Of a stretch of 64,000 nucleotides of DNA, positions 17,072-26,095 are shown one piece after another. How positions within the stretch are numbered: position 1 is the first letter of the stretch; the number at the start of each line of letters is the position of its first letter. A program made the position numbers and the translations under genes. The notes beneath the pieces are model-generated. The model was given only the letters and a program-made list of their open reading frames with translations, made no database searches and was not told where the DNA came from. Source of the stretch: Salinibacillus xinjiangensis (GTDB lineage Bacteria; Bacillota; Bacilli; Bacillales; Alkalibacillaceae); contig NZ_WJNH01000013.1 in assembly GCF_009649735.1 (NCBI RefSeq), positions 1 to 64,000 of the forward strand, in the 5' to 3' direction.

Positions 17072-18827
17072 GGGTGACATCTCCTTCTTTTATGGATATA
17101 TACAATCGAAGGACTGTGTTTTCAAAGGGTTCACTATCGATTGTCCAAGTGAACGAGTCTCCATATTCATAATACAGACGGAAAAGAACATTCATCAACC
17201 CTATTCCACCTTGTCTGTTTTCAGAGAGAACTTCTTTACTTTTATACATATTTTGTAGCTCTGCTATTTTTTCAACTGAAAAACCTGGACCATTATCTGA
17301 AACCTCTAACTGAAACATATTTTCATCCAACTGACTTGAAATTTGAATACGGCCTACTTGGTTGCCTCTCTCAATTCCATGAACAATGCTGTTCTCTACA
17401 AGGGGTTGTAAAACCATTTTAGGTACCTCTATTTGCAACGATTCATCAGTACAACGGATGTCATATTCTAAACGGTCTCCAAAACGCCCTTTTTGCAGGT
17501 ATAAATATTCGTCAATCATCTCTACTTCTTTAGCTAAAGGAACACGCTTGTTTTTTAAGTCCATACTATATCTAAAAAGTGAGCTTAACGAGATTAACCG
17601 TTGATACACATCAGGCAGCTTATGTTTTAAAGCAATGGTTCCAATTGATTGAAGTGTATTATACAAAAAATGAGGATTGATTTGAGCCTGTAGCATTTTC
17701 AACTGTGCTGTTGTAACTTCCATTTGTAGACGCATTTCTTTGTTGACCAACTGATTTAGTCGGCCCACCATACTGCTAAAACGCTCTTCTAATAACCCAA
17801 GTTCATCTTCACGCTTAACTCCCTTTTCCTTAACCTCAAAGTCACCTTTTTCAATTGATCTAATGTTTTTCATTAACCGATGGATGGGCCTTGTGATAGA
17901 AATAGAGACAAAATAGATAAAAAAGATAATGACTAATACAGTAATCATTTGGACGATAGCTATTTGTTGCAAAGGGGATTGAGCCTCTTCTGCAATAATC
18001 GTAAACGGGATAAACTTCACTAATGTCAGAGAGAGATCTTCATATTGATCTTGATGAAACAGAGCCGTCCCATCCTCCTGATTCACTTCCATATCCAAGC
18101 TACCACTTGTCTGGCCATTATCTTTAATGCTATCAGTTAATATAGATAAAACACTCTCATCATTGACTTGATTTGGGTGTTCGGATGAATAAGAGGAAAT
18201 AGTATTATTACTTTCTATAAATAAAAACATATTTTCATCTTCCTCATACAAACGCTGTAAAAAAGCATCTAGCTCATCCACATGTGTATAAATCGATAAA
18301 TATCCTAACACTTCACGATCAGGTACGGAAACGATTTTTCGGTGGAGAACTAAAGCCACCTCATCTTGATATTTTTTTAGTTCAAATACCCGATAGCGAT
18401 CACCCATTTTCTTACGTAAGTCGTCCACACGTTGTTTTTGTTGTAAATATACATTCCTCTCACTGTAGTAAGTATCCCCTGTATTATCCACAGAATATTG
18501 TACTCGGCTAATATTCGGATTTTGATATAACAAGTTTTTAATTTCATACTCTAGATTTTGTTCTTGTTGAAAGTTCAAGGTTTGATGATCTAGATCATTC
18601 ATTAATTCTTCATCAAAGGTCCAAGAGAGGGACATTTGATCAAGCTCTCTAAAGTAATAAACTAAATTATCCATCCCTACTTCCATTAATTGCTGATTGG
18701 AATTCACTAAATTTTTTTCAATTGTTTCGGAAGTGGATTGGTAAGTAATAATAGTTGAAATGATAATAGGGATGACTGTGACTAGTAGCATTCCAACGAG
18801 CAGTTTTTTATGTAAGCTTTTACTCAT
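17049..18827 (-). CDS. Sensor histidine kinase (YesM-like)
   Basis: A 592-residue membrane kinase. A first membrane helix (VGMLLVTVIPIIISTIIT), a long extracellular sensor region, and a second helix near residue 290 (QMITVLVIIFFIYFVSISIT) precede a HAMP linker. The cytosolic kinase has the LytS/YesM type phosphoacceptor AQINPHFLYNTLQSIG and the ATP site EVSDNGPGFS. Such kinases sense extracellular sugars or stress and work with AraC-type regulators. Its 3' end overlaps the regulator gene, so the two are translationally coupled. Confidence 0.93.
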   Translation of the reverse strand: MSKSLHKKLLVGMLLVTVIPIIISTIITYQSTSETIEKNLVNSNQQLMEVGMDNLVYYFRELDQMSLSWTFDEELMNDLDHQTLNFQQEQNLEYEIKNLLYQNPNISRVQYSVDNTGDTYYSERNVYLQQKQRVDDLRKKMGDRYRVFELKKYQDEVALVLHRKIVSVPDREVLGYLSIYTHVDELDAFLQRLYEEDENMFLFIESNNTISSYSSEHPNQVNDESVLSILTDSIKDNGQTSGSLDMEVNQEDGTALFHQDQYEDLSLTLVKFIPFTIIAEEAQSPLQQIAIVQMITVLVIIFFIYFVSISITRPIHRLMKNIRSIEKGDFEVKEKGVKREDELGLLEERFSSMVGRLNQLVNKEMRLQMEVTTAQLKMLQAQINPHFLYNTLQSIGTIALKHKLPDVYQRLISLSSLFRYSMDLKNKRVPLAKEVEMIDEYLYLQKGRFGDRLEYDIRCTDESLQIEVPKMVLQPLVENSIVHGIERGNQVGRIQISSQLDENMFQLEVSDNGPGFSVEKIAELQNMYKSKEVLSENRQGGIGLMNVLFRLYYEYGDSFTWTIDSEPFENTVLRLYISIKEGDVTRESINRG

Positions 18828-18844
18828 AATTATGGACCCCTTGA

Positions 18845-19471
18845 TTACCCATTTTTCGCTGTTTTCAATTCTTCCAGGCGCTTAAAGATAATTTGAGCAA
18901 CCCAGGTAATCCAGTAAGCGGGAAGACTAAGACCAAAAAATAGCAATAAACCAGAAAAACTACTCAAAGCATAAACAAGTAGTCCAGTAACAATAAACAT
19001 GACAATACTTAATAAAAGCTGAGAAAGGCTGATTAATAGAGTATTTTTAAAATACTCTATTGTTTTCAGCTTATAATGCGTAAAGACAGGGAAAATAAAC
19101 AGGACAACAAGAGAAAATATAAAAATAATACTCCCTGTTAACAGCTCAATGACAAAAAACATCGGTCCTTCTTTTTCGGAAAAAAATTGATAGTCATAGT
19201 ATAAAATAGCTCCAATGGCTACCAACACATAACCAATGATTTGAACCTTACCGAAGTTCTCTTTATATGAATTCCAAAAAGTCTTAAATAAAGGTATATC
19301 TTCTTTTCCCATCACCCAATAGCGTGTAATAGTGAATACGGAAGCTGTTGCAGGAAAGATTCCAAAGACAACTAGCCCACCCAAAGTAAATAAAACCCAC
19401 AATATATTTAAGTAAGCTAAACGACTAATCCATTCACTTGCTTCATATAAACCTGACATTAAGCGACTCAT
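18845..19471 (-). CDS. YesL-family (DUF624) membrane protein
   Basis: A 208-residue protein with about five membrane helices. The opening RLMSGLYEASEWISRLAYLNILWVLF and FPATASVFTITRYWVMGKED are characteristic of DUF624/YesL proteins. These almost always accompany YesM/YesN-type regulators and sugar ABC operons, but their function is unknown. It is the first gene of the YesL-YesM-YesN unit, 17 bases ahead of the kinase gene, with GGGGGAG as its SD. Confidence 0.85.
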   Translation of the reverse strand: MSRLMSGLYEASEWISRLAYLNILWVLFTLGGLVVFGIFPATASVFTITRYWVMGKEDIPLFKTFWNSYKENFGKVQIIGYVLVAIGAILYYDYQFFSEKEGPMFFVIELLTGSIIFIFSLVVLFIFPVFTHYKLKTIEYFKNTLLISLSQLLLSIVMFIVTGLLVYALSSFSGLLLFFGLSLPAYWITWVAQIIFKRLEELKTAKNG

Positions 19472-19511
19472 GTTGGTGCTCCCCCTCTAGAACATTCATT
19501 CAAAATTTCAT

Positions 19512-19539
19512 TGTATAATAACTACTAAGTTCTTACCAA
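19512..19539 (-). promoter_or_regulatory. Candidate promoter of the yesL-yesM-yesN unit
   Basis: On the minus strand TTGGTA (19534-19539), a 16-base spacer and TATACA (19512-19517). It lies about 40 bases ahead of the yesL-like start. The match is fair, not strong. Confidence 0.35.
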
Positions 19540-19564
19540 GTATACGTACTAGATATGATGAAGA

Positions 19565-19608
19565 AAAAAAATAACACCGCCTTATTCTAATTTTTGAAGG
19601 CGGTGTTA
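19565..19608 (-). terminator. Terminator after the HtrA gene
   Basis: AACACCGCCTT (19573-19583) and AAGGCGGTGTT (19597-19607) are perfect arms with an A/T run on each side. Confidence 0.9.
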
Positions 19609-19630
19609 TTTTTATCCGTTTTGTATTCAG

Positions 19631-20839
19631 TTATTGCTTCTCATTACTCGTCAACGTCAAATCAACTGATTGTAATTCCCCATCACGATAAAATTCAATG
19701 GTGACTTCATCTCCAACCGATAGCTCTGTATATAAGTAATGGCGTATATCATCTGCATTTTTGATTTTTTTATCATTAATGGCCACGATAATATCTTCTT
19801 CCTGAATACCTGCTTTTCCAGCTGCTGAATCTTCATCAACTGAAACGACCATTGCTCCTTCTTTGATATCTCCAGACAGTTTGCTGCGATAATAAGGGTG
19901 AATCTCATCTAAACCTGCGAGCCCGACACCAATGTATGGGCGCACGACTTGGCCATTTTTTGAAATTTCTTCTACGATTTGCGAAACGTCATTACTTGGA
20001 ATCGCGAAACCTAGCCCCTCTACACCGTTTTCGGAAATTTTCATGCTATTGATGCCTACTAGTTGACCTGATGTATTGATGAGAGCACCACCACTATTTC
20101 CTGGATTAATGGCAGCATCTGTTTGGATAACTTCTACCTCCCACTTACCTGCAGATGTCGGAACCGTGATGGTACGATTAACGGCACTGACGATTCCTTG
20201 TGTCACTGTTCTAGATAACTCAAGCCCAAGTGGGTTGCCAATGGCTATAACTTGCTGACCAGGGCGTAGGTTGCTGGAATCACCAAATTTTAATGGAGTA
20301 ATATCATAATCTCCCTCTAATTTTAAAACCGCTATATCAGTTAATGAATCTGTCCCGACCAATTCCGCTTTAACTACCTCCCCATCATGTAAGGACACTT
20401 CAATTTCATTTGCCCCAGCAATGACATGATGGTTGGTGACAATGTATGCTGCATCCTCTGTTACTTTATAAATAACCCCAGAGCCTGTTCCTTTTTGTAT
20501 TTCACCTGATGGTTGTCTAAAAGGATTAGAGGTCTGTTTTTGCTTGTTAACAACTCCTACAATGGCTTCCGATGACTGATCGACCACATCCGCAATAGAT
20601 GTGGATTCTGCTGAAACCTGATCAACATTCACTGTTGAGGCTGACTCTTCCCTTGCTGTTTGTGAGACCTCTTCTTGCTTATTAGCATCTTGTATGTCGT
20701 TGTATAGGAAATCCATTTGTGGCACAGCTGCAAGAGTGAGTACAGAGCCAATGACTCCAGCTGATAACGTAGTCAAAAACCTTTTTAATGTGGATGACTT
20801 TTCATTTTTAACCTCTGTCTTTTGTTCTTGCTCTTCCAT
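19631..20839 (-). CDS. htrB: HtrA-type membrane-anchored serine protease with PDZ domain
   Basis: A 402-residue protein: short cytosolic N-terminus, one membrane helix (FLTTLSAGVIGSVLTLAAVP), a trypsin-like domain, then one PDZ domain (about 300-390). The catalytic triad is H138 (TNHHVI), D168 (LTDIAV) and S249 (GNSGGAL). It should degrade or refold misfolded proteins on the outer face of the membrane. In B. subtilis htrA and htrB are induced by CssRS during secretion stress, and a CssRS-like pair lies directly upstream here. The symbol is by context; htrA is equally possible. The ATG at 20839 with AGAGGTGAT is preferred over a GTG three codons earlier. Confidence 0.88.
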   Translation of the reverse strand: MEEQEQKTEVKNEKSSTLKRFLTTLSAGVIGSVLTLAAVPQMDFLYNDIQDANKQEEVSQTAREESASTVNVDQVSAESTSIADVVDQSSEAIVGVVNKQKQTSNPFRQPSGEIQKGTGSGVIYKVTEDAAYIVTNHHVIAGANEIEVSLHDGEVVKAELVGTDSLTDIAVLKLEGDYDITPLKFGDSSNLRPGQQVIAIGNPLGLELSRTVTQGIVSAVNRTITVPTSAGKWEVEVIQTDAAINPGNSGGALINTSGQLVGINSMKISENGVEGLGFAIPSNDVSQIVEEISKNGQVVRPYIGVGLAGLDEIHPYYRSKLSGDIKEGAMVVSVDEDSAAGKAGIQEEDIIVAINDKKIKNADDIRHYLYTELSVGDEVTIEFYRDGELQSVDLTLTSNEKQ

Positions 20840-20910
20840 TATGATCACCTCTGATTTTGGATTGACAATTTTAGAGTGCTTATCTCTTATATGTTTTACT
20901 TTAAATCGTC

Positions 20911-20931
20911 AATGTGTCAGGCAGATGTCAA
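20911..20931 (-). promoter_or_regulatory. CssR-like motif upstream of the HtrA gene
   Basis: On the minus strand TTGACATC is followed by CTGACACATT, giving TGACA twice at an 11-base step. A 21-base site at 23145-23165 ahead of cssR matches it at 17 positions. The shared sequence at both ends of the module is the likely response-regulator target. Confidence 0.55.
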
Positions 20932-20944
20932 AAGGAAAATTTAA

Positions 20945-22435
20945 TTAGGATTTACGTACATCAGGGTAATGACGGGTACTTTTCGGCTTTTTGTCATTCT
21001 TCGTATGTGATGTATTGCTCTTAGGTAATACAATCCGAAAAATCGTCCCATCTGATGAAGACTTTACAAGCTGCAGGTCACCTCCAAGCGCTTGGGCGAT
21101 CATTTTACTAAATGGTAAACCAAGTCCGAGTCCACCTACTTTATATTTTTTCCCTTCTCCACGATAAAAACGCTCAAAAATAAATGTTTGTTCAGCCTCC
21201 GGAATCCCGATACCATTATCTTTTACATCAATAGTTACCGCATCTCGCTCCGTTCCTAATGAAATATCAATCTCACCTGTCTCATCCACAGCATGTAAGG
21301 CATTATTCAACAGATTCGTGATGACCTGCTGCAACCTTATTGGATCAACATTAAGCTCGATTTCATCATCTAGCACAGAAACAGTGACCTTTGATTTTTG
21401 ATGATCCTGGGCTACCTCCCATTGATGAACGATATCTTTTACTAATTTATTAACCTCATGAATCTCCTTCGATATAGGAATGGCATTGGCCGCAAATGAG
21501 TTGAAGGCTAATAAGTCCTCCACCATTTTTTTCATTTTTGTTGTTTCTTTTAAGGATATTTCTAAAAACTCCTTGGCCTCATCGCCATTAACAACCCCAT
21601 CATTTACCGCTTGAAGTAAGCCACTAATGGACGTAACTGGTGTCTTCAATTCATGAGTGACTCCTGCCAATAATTCGGTACGTAGAGACTCTAACTTCTT
21701 GAGCTGCTGGGACATCTCTTCAAACGAATGAATGAGTTCATACACTTCTTCTTCTTTCACATCACCCGGGGAGGGAAGTTTAACGTTGTAATCTCCTTTT
21801 TGTACTTGCCCAGCCGCTTTTGCTACCTCTTTGATTGGTTTGGACAGCCTTCTTGATAAAAAGTAAATGGCGGCCCAGCCTAAGAGAGCTAAGCTGCCAA
21901 TCATAATAAGTAACTGTCGATACTCCTGATTAACAGCCGTTAAATTGTCTTCTGTATCCATCACCACTACATAGCCTAAAATATACGATTCATATTGGAT
22001 AGGTCTTTTCACTAAGTAAACTGGCCCCGTTTGATCGTTTAAAGTAATTTTCTGTGTAGTATCCTGGCTTTTCATAATCGCAGGATTTAAACGCTGTTCA
22101 AAAGGACTTCTTGGTTTATTACTAGATAAAATCGCCCCATCCGTATTGACAACATAAATATAGGGTGTGCTTTTTAAGTTGGAAAACTCACCTCGTTCCT
22201 CTAAGAAAGCACGGACATCATCCTTTGGGTCAAGGGAATCCTCGTAAACAAAGCGGTACGCAATTTCATTTGCCATAAAATCCATCATATCCAACCGGTT
22301 TTCAAGTGTAGAATGGCGAATCCAAAGGGCAGAAAAAATCGCAACAACCACAAGCCCGATGACAAGCGTATATAAATATCGGGTCGTCCAATAACGCTGG
22401 AGAGGGATTCTTTTTTTATTTTTTATTGTAAACAC
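20945..22435 (-). CDS. cssS: Sensor histidine kinase, CssS-like
   Basis: A 496-residue membrane kinase: helix near residue 20-40 (YLYTLVIGLVVVAIFSALWI), extracellular region to about residue 175, second helix (LLIMIGSLALLGWAAIYFLS), HAMP, and a HisKA domain with phosphoacceptor in LLAGVTHELKTPVTSISG. The ATPase has N-box NLLNNALHAV, DNGIGIP and GGLGLGLP. The HtrA gene next door suggests it senses misfolded exported protein like CssS of B. subtilis. The GTG start overlaps the end of the regulator gene by 20 bases. It is longer than typical CssS, and orthology is inferred mainly from context. Confidence 0.8.
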   Translation of the reverse strand: MFTIKNKKRIPLQRYWTTRYLYTLVIGLVVVAIFSALWIRHSTLENRLDMMDFMANEIAYRFVYEDSLDPKDDVRAFLEERGEFSNLKSTPYIYVVNTDGAILSSNKPRSPFEQRLNPAIMKSQDTTQKITLNDQTGPVYLVKRPIQYESYILGYVVVMDTEDNLTAVNQEYRQLLIMIGSLALLGWAAIYFLSRRLSKPIKEVAKAAGQVQKGDYNVKLPSPGDVKEEEVYELIHSFEEMSQQLKKLESLRTELLAGVTHELKTPVTSISGLLQAVNDGVVNGDEAKEFLEISLKETTKMKKMVEDLLAFNSFAANAIPISKEIHEVNKLVKDIVHQWEVAQDHQKSKVTVSVLDDEIELNVDPIRLQQVITNLLNNALHAVDETGEIDISLGTERDAVTIDVKDNGIGIPEAEQTFIFERFYRGEGKKYKVGGLGLGLPFSKMIAQALGGDLQLVKSSSDGTIFRIVLPKSNTSHTKNDKKPKSTRHYPDVRKS

Positions 22436-23099
22436 TTAACTGATACCCCAATCCCCGTAGTGTTCTGATTTCCCCATCTGATTCAGGCCAGTCCTTTAAG
22501 GCTTTGCGAATACGTTTAATCGATAAATCAACCGCCCGGTCACTGCCATCGTAGTCAAAGCCCCAAACCCGTTCGATTAACTGCTCTCTGGTAAAGGTTT
22601 GATTCGGGTGGTTCACTAAAAATAGGAACAAGGACAAATCACGAGGGGTAAACTCAATCTCTTTACCCTTCAGATATACCCGGTGTGCTTGGAGATCGAT
22701 TTTGAGTTGGCCAAATGTTTTCACCGATTCATTGTCATCATCTACACGTCGTAAAACCGCATGTACACGAGCGACGACCTCTTCACCTACAAAAGGTTTT
22801 GAAATATAATCATCTGCCCCTTGATTTAACCCACTTAACCGATAGTTCACGTCTCCAAGAGCTGTGAGCATAATGACAGGACATGAGCTTTTAGCACGGA
22901 TCTCCTTCAACAACTCCCAACCATCCTTTCCTGGGAGCATAATATCTAACAGAACTAAGTCAGGAGATACCTCTTCAAATTTTTTTATTGCCTCTTCACC
23001 ATCATAGGCCTGTTCCGTATGAAATTCCGCTTTTTGCAAATAGGCTTTTAGCACCTGGCTAATCGGGTATTCATCCTCAATAATTAAGATGGTTTTCAT
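22416..23099 (-). CDS. cssR: OmpR-type response regulator, CssR-like
   Basis: A 227-residue regulator with a receiver domain (acidic pair in IIEDEYP, phosphoacceptor D in DLVLLDIMLPGKDG, lysine in YISKPF). A winged-helix OmpR DNA-binding domain follows (EFTPRDLSLFLFLVNHPNQ, DRAVDLSIKRIRKAL). It is co-transcribed and overlapping with the kinase. A motif upstream of this gene is repeated ahead of the HtrA gene, consistent with autoregulation and control of htrA by one regulator. Confidence 0.88.
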   Translation of the reverse strand: MKTILIIEDEYPISQVLKAYLQKAEFHTEQAYDGEEAIKKFEEVSPDLVLLDIMLPGKDGWELLKEIRAKSSCPVIMLTALGDVNYRLSGLNQGADDYISKPFVGEEVVARVHAVLRRVDDDNESVKTFGQLKIDLQAHRVYLKGKEIEFTPRDLSLFLFLVNHPNQTFTREQLIERVWGFDYDGSDRAVDLSIKRIRKALKDWPESDGEIRTLRGLGYQLSVYNKK

Positions 23100-23144
23100 C
23101 GCAACCGCTCCAAATTTTGTTTTATATTTAATATTATCATGTAA

Positions 23145-23165
23145 AATATGTCAGCAGGATGTCAA
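23145..23165 (-). promoter_or_regulatory. CssR-like motif upstream of cssRS
   Basis: On the minus strand TTGACATC is followed after three bases by CTGACATATT. It is the counterpart of the site at 20911-20931, and lies about 45-65 bases before the cssR start. Confidence 0.55.
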
Positions 23166-23223
23166 GAGAATTCCAATTTGAGAACTACGTTTATTGAAAA
23201 CTTGCTTCCTATTTTTGGACAAA

Positions 23224-23250
23224 AAAAGGATATCCTAATCAGGACATCCT
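23224..23250 (-). terminator. Terminator after homoserine dehydrogenase
   Basis: On the minus strand AGGATGTCCT and AGGATATCCT pair and are followed by a run of at least six Ts. Confidence 0.85.
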
Positions 23251-23257
23251 GTTTACT

Positions 23258-24556
23258 TTAATCACCATTCTCCACACGATAATAGCTCTTAATTTCTTCA
23301 ATATGCTCAAGTTTTTCAAGCTCAGATAAGACTTCTTGTATGCCTTTTTTGCTAGATTGGTGAGTCACAATAATTAATTCAGCTTTATGCTCGAGATGAT
23401 GAGGTCTTTGAATAACTTGTTCAATGCTGACATCATAGCCTGCAAGCTTTTGTGTAATTTGGGCCAATACGCCACTCTGGTCATCTACTAAGAGACGCAT
23501 AAAGTACTTGGAAAAGATTTCCTCGTCCTTTTTTAACTTCTTCTCTTTGTATGGGGCGACCATCCCTCTTCCGTTGACCCCAAGTTTCATATTTTTCACA
23601 ACCGTTACTAAATCTGATACAACGGCATTAGCTGTTGGAAGTTCACCGGCTCCAGGTCCATAAAACATCGTTTCCCCTACCGCTTCACCATATACATAAA
23701 CGGCATTAAAGACTCCATGAACAGAGGATAGTGGATGAGAATGCTTGAGCATAGTTGGTTCCACGCTAACTTCAATTAAATTATCATCTTGTTTAGCAAT
23801 ACCAATTAGCTTAATCGTATAGCCTAATTGTTCTGCATATTCGATATCCTCTAAGGTGACATTCTCCATTCCGTTGCAGTCCACTTCATCTAAATTCATT
23901 CCGACATGAAAGCCTAAGGTACTTAAAATGGACATTTTGCGAGCTGCATCTAATCCTCCCATATCTGCAGTCGGGTCTGCTTCTGCGTATCCGAGCTCCT
24001 GAGCCTCTTTTAATACATCCTCATAATTGCCGCCTTCCTGACTCATTTTCGTTAGGATATAATTAGAGGTTCCATTCACAATTCCCATCATTTTGGTTAT
24101 TCGATCTGATGAAAATCCTTCAACAAGGGCTCTAAGAATCGGGATCCCACCAGCTACACTAGCTTCATAAAACAGATCACATCCGTTTTTGGCAGCTTCT
24201 TCAAGCAGTTCCCCGCCATGTACAGCCATAAGATCCTTATTGGCGGTTACGACATGCTTTCCCTGTTGAAGAGCTGCTAATATGTGTTCCCGGGTCCGCT
24301 CAACGCCCCCCATGACTTCCACAATGACGTCGATTTCTGGGTCCTGTAACAGGCTGTCAGGATCGTCTGTAAACAAATCAGACTCTACATCAATCGTCCT
24401 CTTTTTTTCCTTGTCTTGTACTAAAATCCTTGCAATCTCAATATTCATTCCTGTTTGTTGTGATAAATCCTCTTGATGGCTCTCAACTAAGCGGTAAACT
24501 CCGGTGCCGACCGTACCCATACCCATTAAACCGACTCGGACGCTCTGATTTGTCAT
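23258..24556 (-). CDS. hom: Homoserine dehydrogenase
   Basis: A 432-residue enzyme reducing aspartate semialdehyde to homoserine for threonine and methionine synthesis. The N-terminal Rossmann motif is VRVGLMGMGTVGTGVY. VVTANKDLMA and the catalytic region YEASVAGGIPILRAL with GIVNGTSNYIL are diagnostic. The C-terminal ACT domain (DQSGVLAQITQKLAGYDVSIEQ) suggests threonine feedback control. Unlike B. subtilis, thrC and thrB do not follow; the gene stands alone with its own terminator. ATG 24556 has GAGGG at good spacing; a GTG three codons upstream is possible. Confidence 0.95.
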   Translation of the reverse strand: MTNQSVRVGLMGMGTVGTGVYRLVESHQEDLSQQTGMNIEIARILVQDKEKKRTIDVESDLFTDDPDSLLQDPEIDVIVEVMGGVERTREHILAALQQGKHVVTANKDLMAVHGGELLEEAAKNGCDLFYEASVAGGIPILRALVEGFSSDRITKMMGIVNGTSNYILTKMSQEGGNYEDVLKEAQELGYAEADPTADMGGLDAARKMSILSTLGFHVGMNLDEVDCNGMENVTLEDIEYAEQLGYTIKLIGIAKQDDNLIEVSVEPTMLKHSHPLSSVHGVFNAVYVYGEAVGETMFYGPGAGELPTANAVVSDLVTVVKNMKLGVNGRGMVAPYKEKKLKKDEEIFSKYFMRLLVDDQSGVLAQITQKLAGYDVSIEQVIQRPHHLEHKAELIIVTHQSSKKGIQEVLSELEKLEHIEEIKSYYRVENGD

Positions 24557-24732
24557 CCACTTCACCCTCTCACCTTTTATGTCCTATATGCGTGAACATT
24601 TGTATTTATATAACGGACATTATAAATGCTTAAGAGGAACTTTTCAAGAGGAATTTTGTTCTTATTTAGGGTGCAAATGTAGAAACAAGGCTTGGGGAAA
24701 GAATTAATTTGTTTTACCAAGTTTTTTTGCAA

Positions 24733-24768
24733 TAAAAACACCTCCCAGAGATACTCCCCAGGAGGCGT
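24733..24768 (-). terminator. Terminator after the TraB-family gene
   Basis: On the minus strand a CCTCC...GGAGG stem with inner pairing is followed by TGTTTTTATT. Confidence 0.7.
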
Positions 24769-24778
24769 TAATCACATT

Positions 24779-25945
24779 TTATAAATTCTCTAAAAATAAC
24801 CGAATCACATCTGCCCCACCAATAAAGGTGCCAAGTGAACTCCCAACATTCGCTAATACAACCACAAGCAGAATTCTGGTCACTTTATTATTCCAGAAGC
24901 CTTTGGCGCTAAACACATCCTCAGTCAGATTTTCAAAATCTCTTACATGAGGTTTTCGTATTAGAGCTTGAACAAATCCGGCAAAAAAGCCAGCTGCAAT
25001 CAATGGATTGAGTGATGTAATGGGTGCTGCGATAAAAGCTGCTAATATGGTTAAAGGATGTGCTAAGGCAATAGCTGTTCCAATTGCTGAAAAGCTTCCA
25101 TTCCAAAGTACCCAGCTTACAGTCTGCTGCCAACCCGCTGATGGGTTTGTAGCAAATGTATAAGCAATAATCGCCAATATCAAAACAGGAATTGACCATC
25201 CAATAATTTTAGGTACCTTTGATTTAGGTGGTCGTGTAGATAGCTTCTTTAAATCGTGATCCTTATGAATTTCTTCCTTAATTCCTGGAACATGAGCAGC
25301 CCCTAAAACAGCAACAACCTTATCCCCCTTGGCCTCTTTAATCTTTTGGGATAAATATTGATCACGTTCATCAATTAAAGGCTTTTTCAGCTTTGGAAAG
25401 TGCTCTGTAAACTCCTTCAGCATAGAATCAAGCATATCTTGGGATTTCATTTTTTCTAGATCCTCTTCTGAAATGCTCTCCTTACTAAAGATACCCCCAA
25501 TGACCTCCATGAGAAGCATGGCCTTTCCTTTGAGTCCAATTCCACCCCAAATTCGAGAAAAGGTAACTTGAATATTTCGATCAGCTAAAACCAAATCAGC
25601 TCCTATTTCATTCGCTGATTCAATTCCTTGAATCATTTCTTGCCCTGCTTTAATTCCGAATTGTTTAGCCATTCTTTTTTGGAAGGAGGAAATGGCAAGG
25701 TTCATGAGCAATAAAGTAGCCTTCTTTTCTTTAATAACCTTAAAAATATCCATGTCCTTCCATTTGTTACCCTCTTGAATGGATTGATAGCGTTGCTCGT
25801 CCAATTCGACACAAACAGAATCTGGTTGCTCCGCTTCAATGACTTCTTTTACCTGTTCAGCACTATGCTTGGATACGTGCGCAGTTCCGATAAGAATATA
25901 TTCTTTACCATCTAATTGGATTCTTGTAATGTTTTCTTCCGACAT
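24779..25945 (-). CDS. TraB/PrgY-family membrane protein
   Basis: A 388-residue protein with a cytosolic TraB domain (about residues 1-230) and about four C-terminal membrane helices. Conserved motifs: ILIGTAHVSKHSAEQVKEVI, VCVELDEQRYQ, LVLADRNIQVTFSRIW and AVLGAAHVPGI. The motif GTAHVS and the conserved glutamates resemble the metalloprotease-like Tiki/TraB fold. In enterococci TraB/PrgY limits pheromone activity, but in Bacillaceae the role is unknown. The gene is single, between hom and brnQ. Confidence 0.88.
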   Translation of the reverse strand: MSEENITRIQLDGKEYILIGTAHVSKHSAEQVKEVIEAEQPDSVCVELDEQRYQSIQEGNKWKDMDIFKVIKEKKATLLLMNLAISSFQKRMAKQFGIKAGQEMIQGIESANEIGADLVLADRNIQVTFSRIWGGIGLKGKAMLLMEVIGGIFSKESISEEDLEKMKSQDMLDSMLKEFTEHFPKLKKPLIDERDQYLSQKIKEAKGDKVVAVLGAAHVPGIKEEIHKDHDLKKLSTRPPKSKVPKIIGWSIPVLILAIIAYTFATNPSAGWQQTVSWVLWNGSFSAIGTAIALAHPLTILAAFIAAPITSLNPLIAAGFFAGFVQALIRKPHVRDFENLTEDVFSAKGFWNNKVTRILLVVVLANVGSSLGTFIGGADVIRLFLENL

Positions 25946-26046
25946 ATAGACCTTCCTTCTACCTACTTTTAAGGAATACGTTTCTATTTCAATTGTAAAC
26001 TAGAAACGGAAAAATTAGAATGTGAATTTTATACTTTATCCAAGAA

Positions 26047-26091
26047 AGTAAGGACTGACCCGAAATATAACTCGGGCCAGCCCTATCGAAA
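26047..26091 (-). terminator. Terminator after brnQ
   Basis: GGACTGACCCGA (26052-26063) and TCGGGCCAGCCC (26072-26083) form a long stem with one mismatch. The following T tract on the minus strand is weak. Confidence 0.65.
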
Positions 26092-26095
26092 CTTA

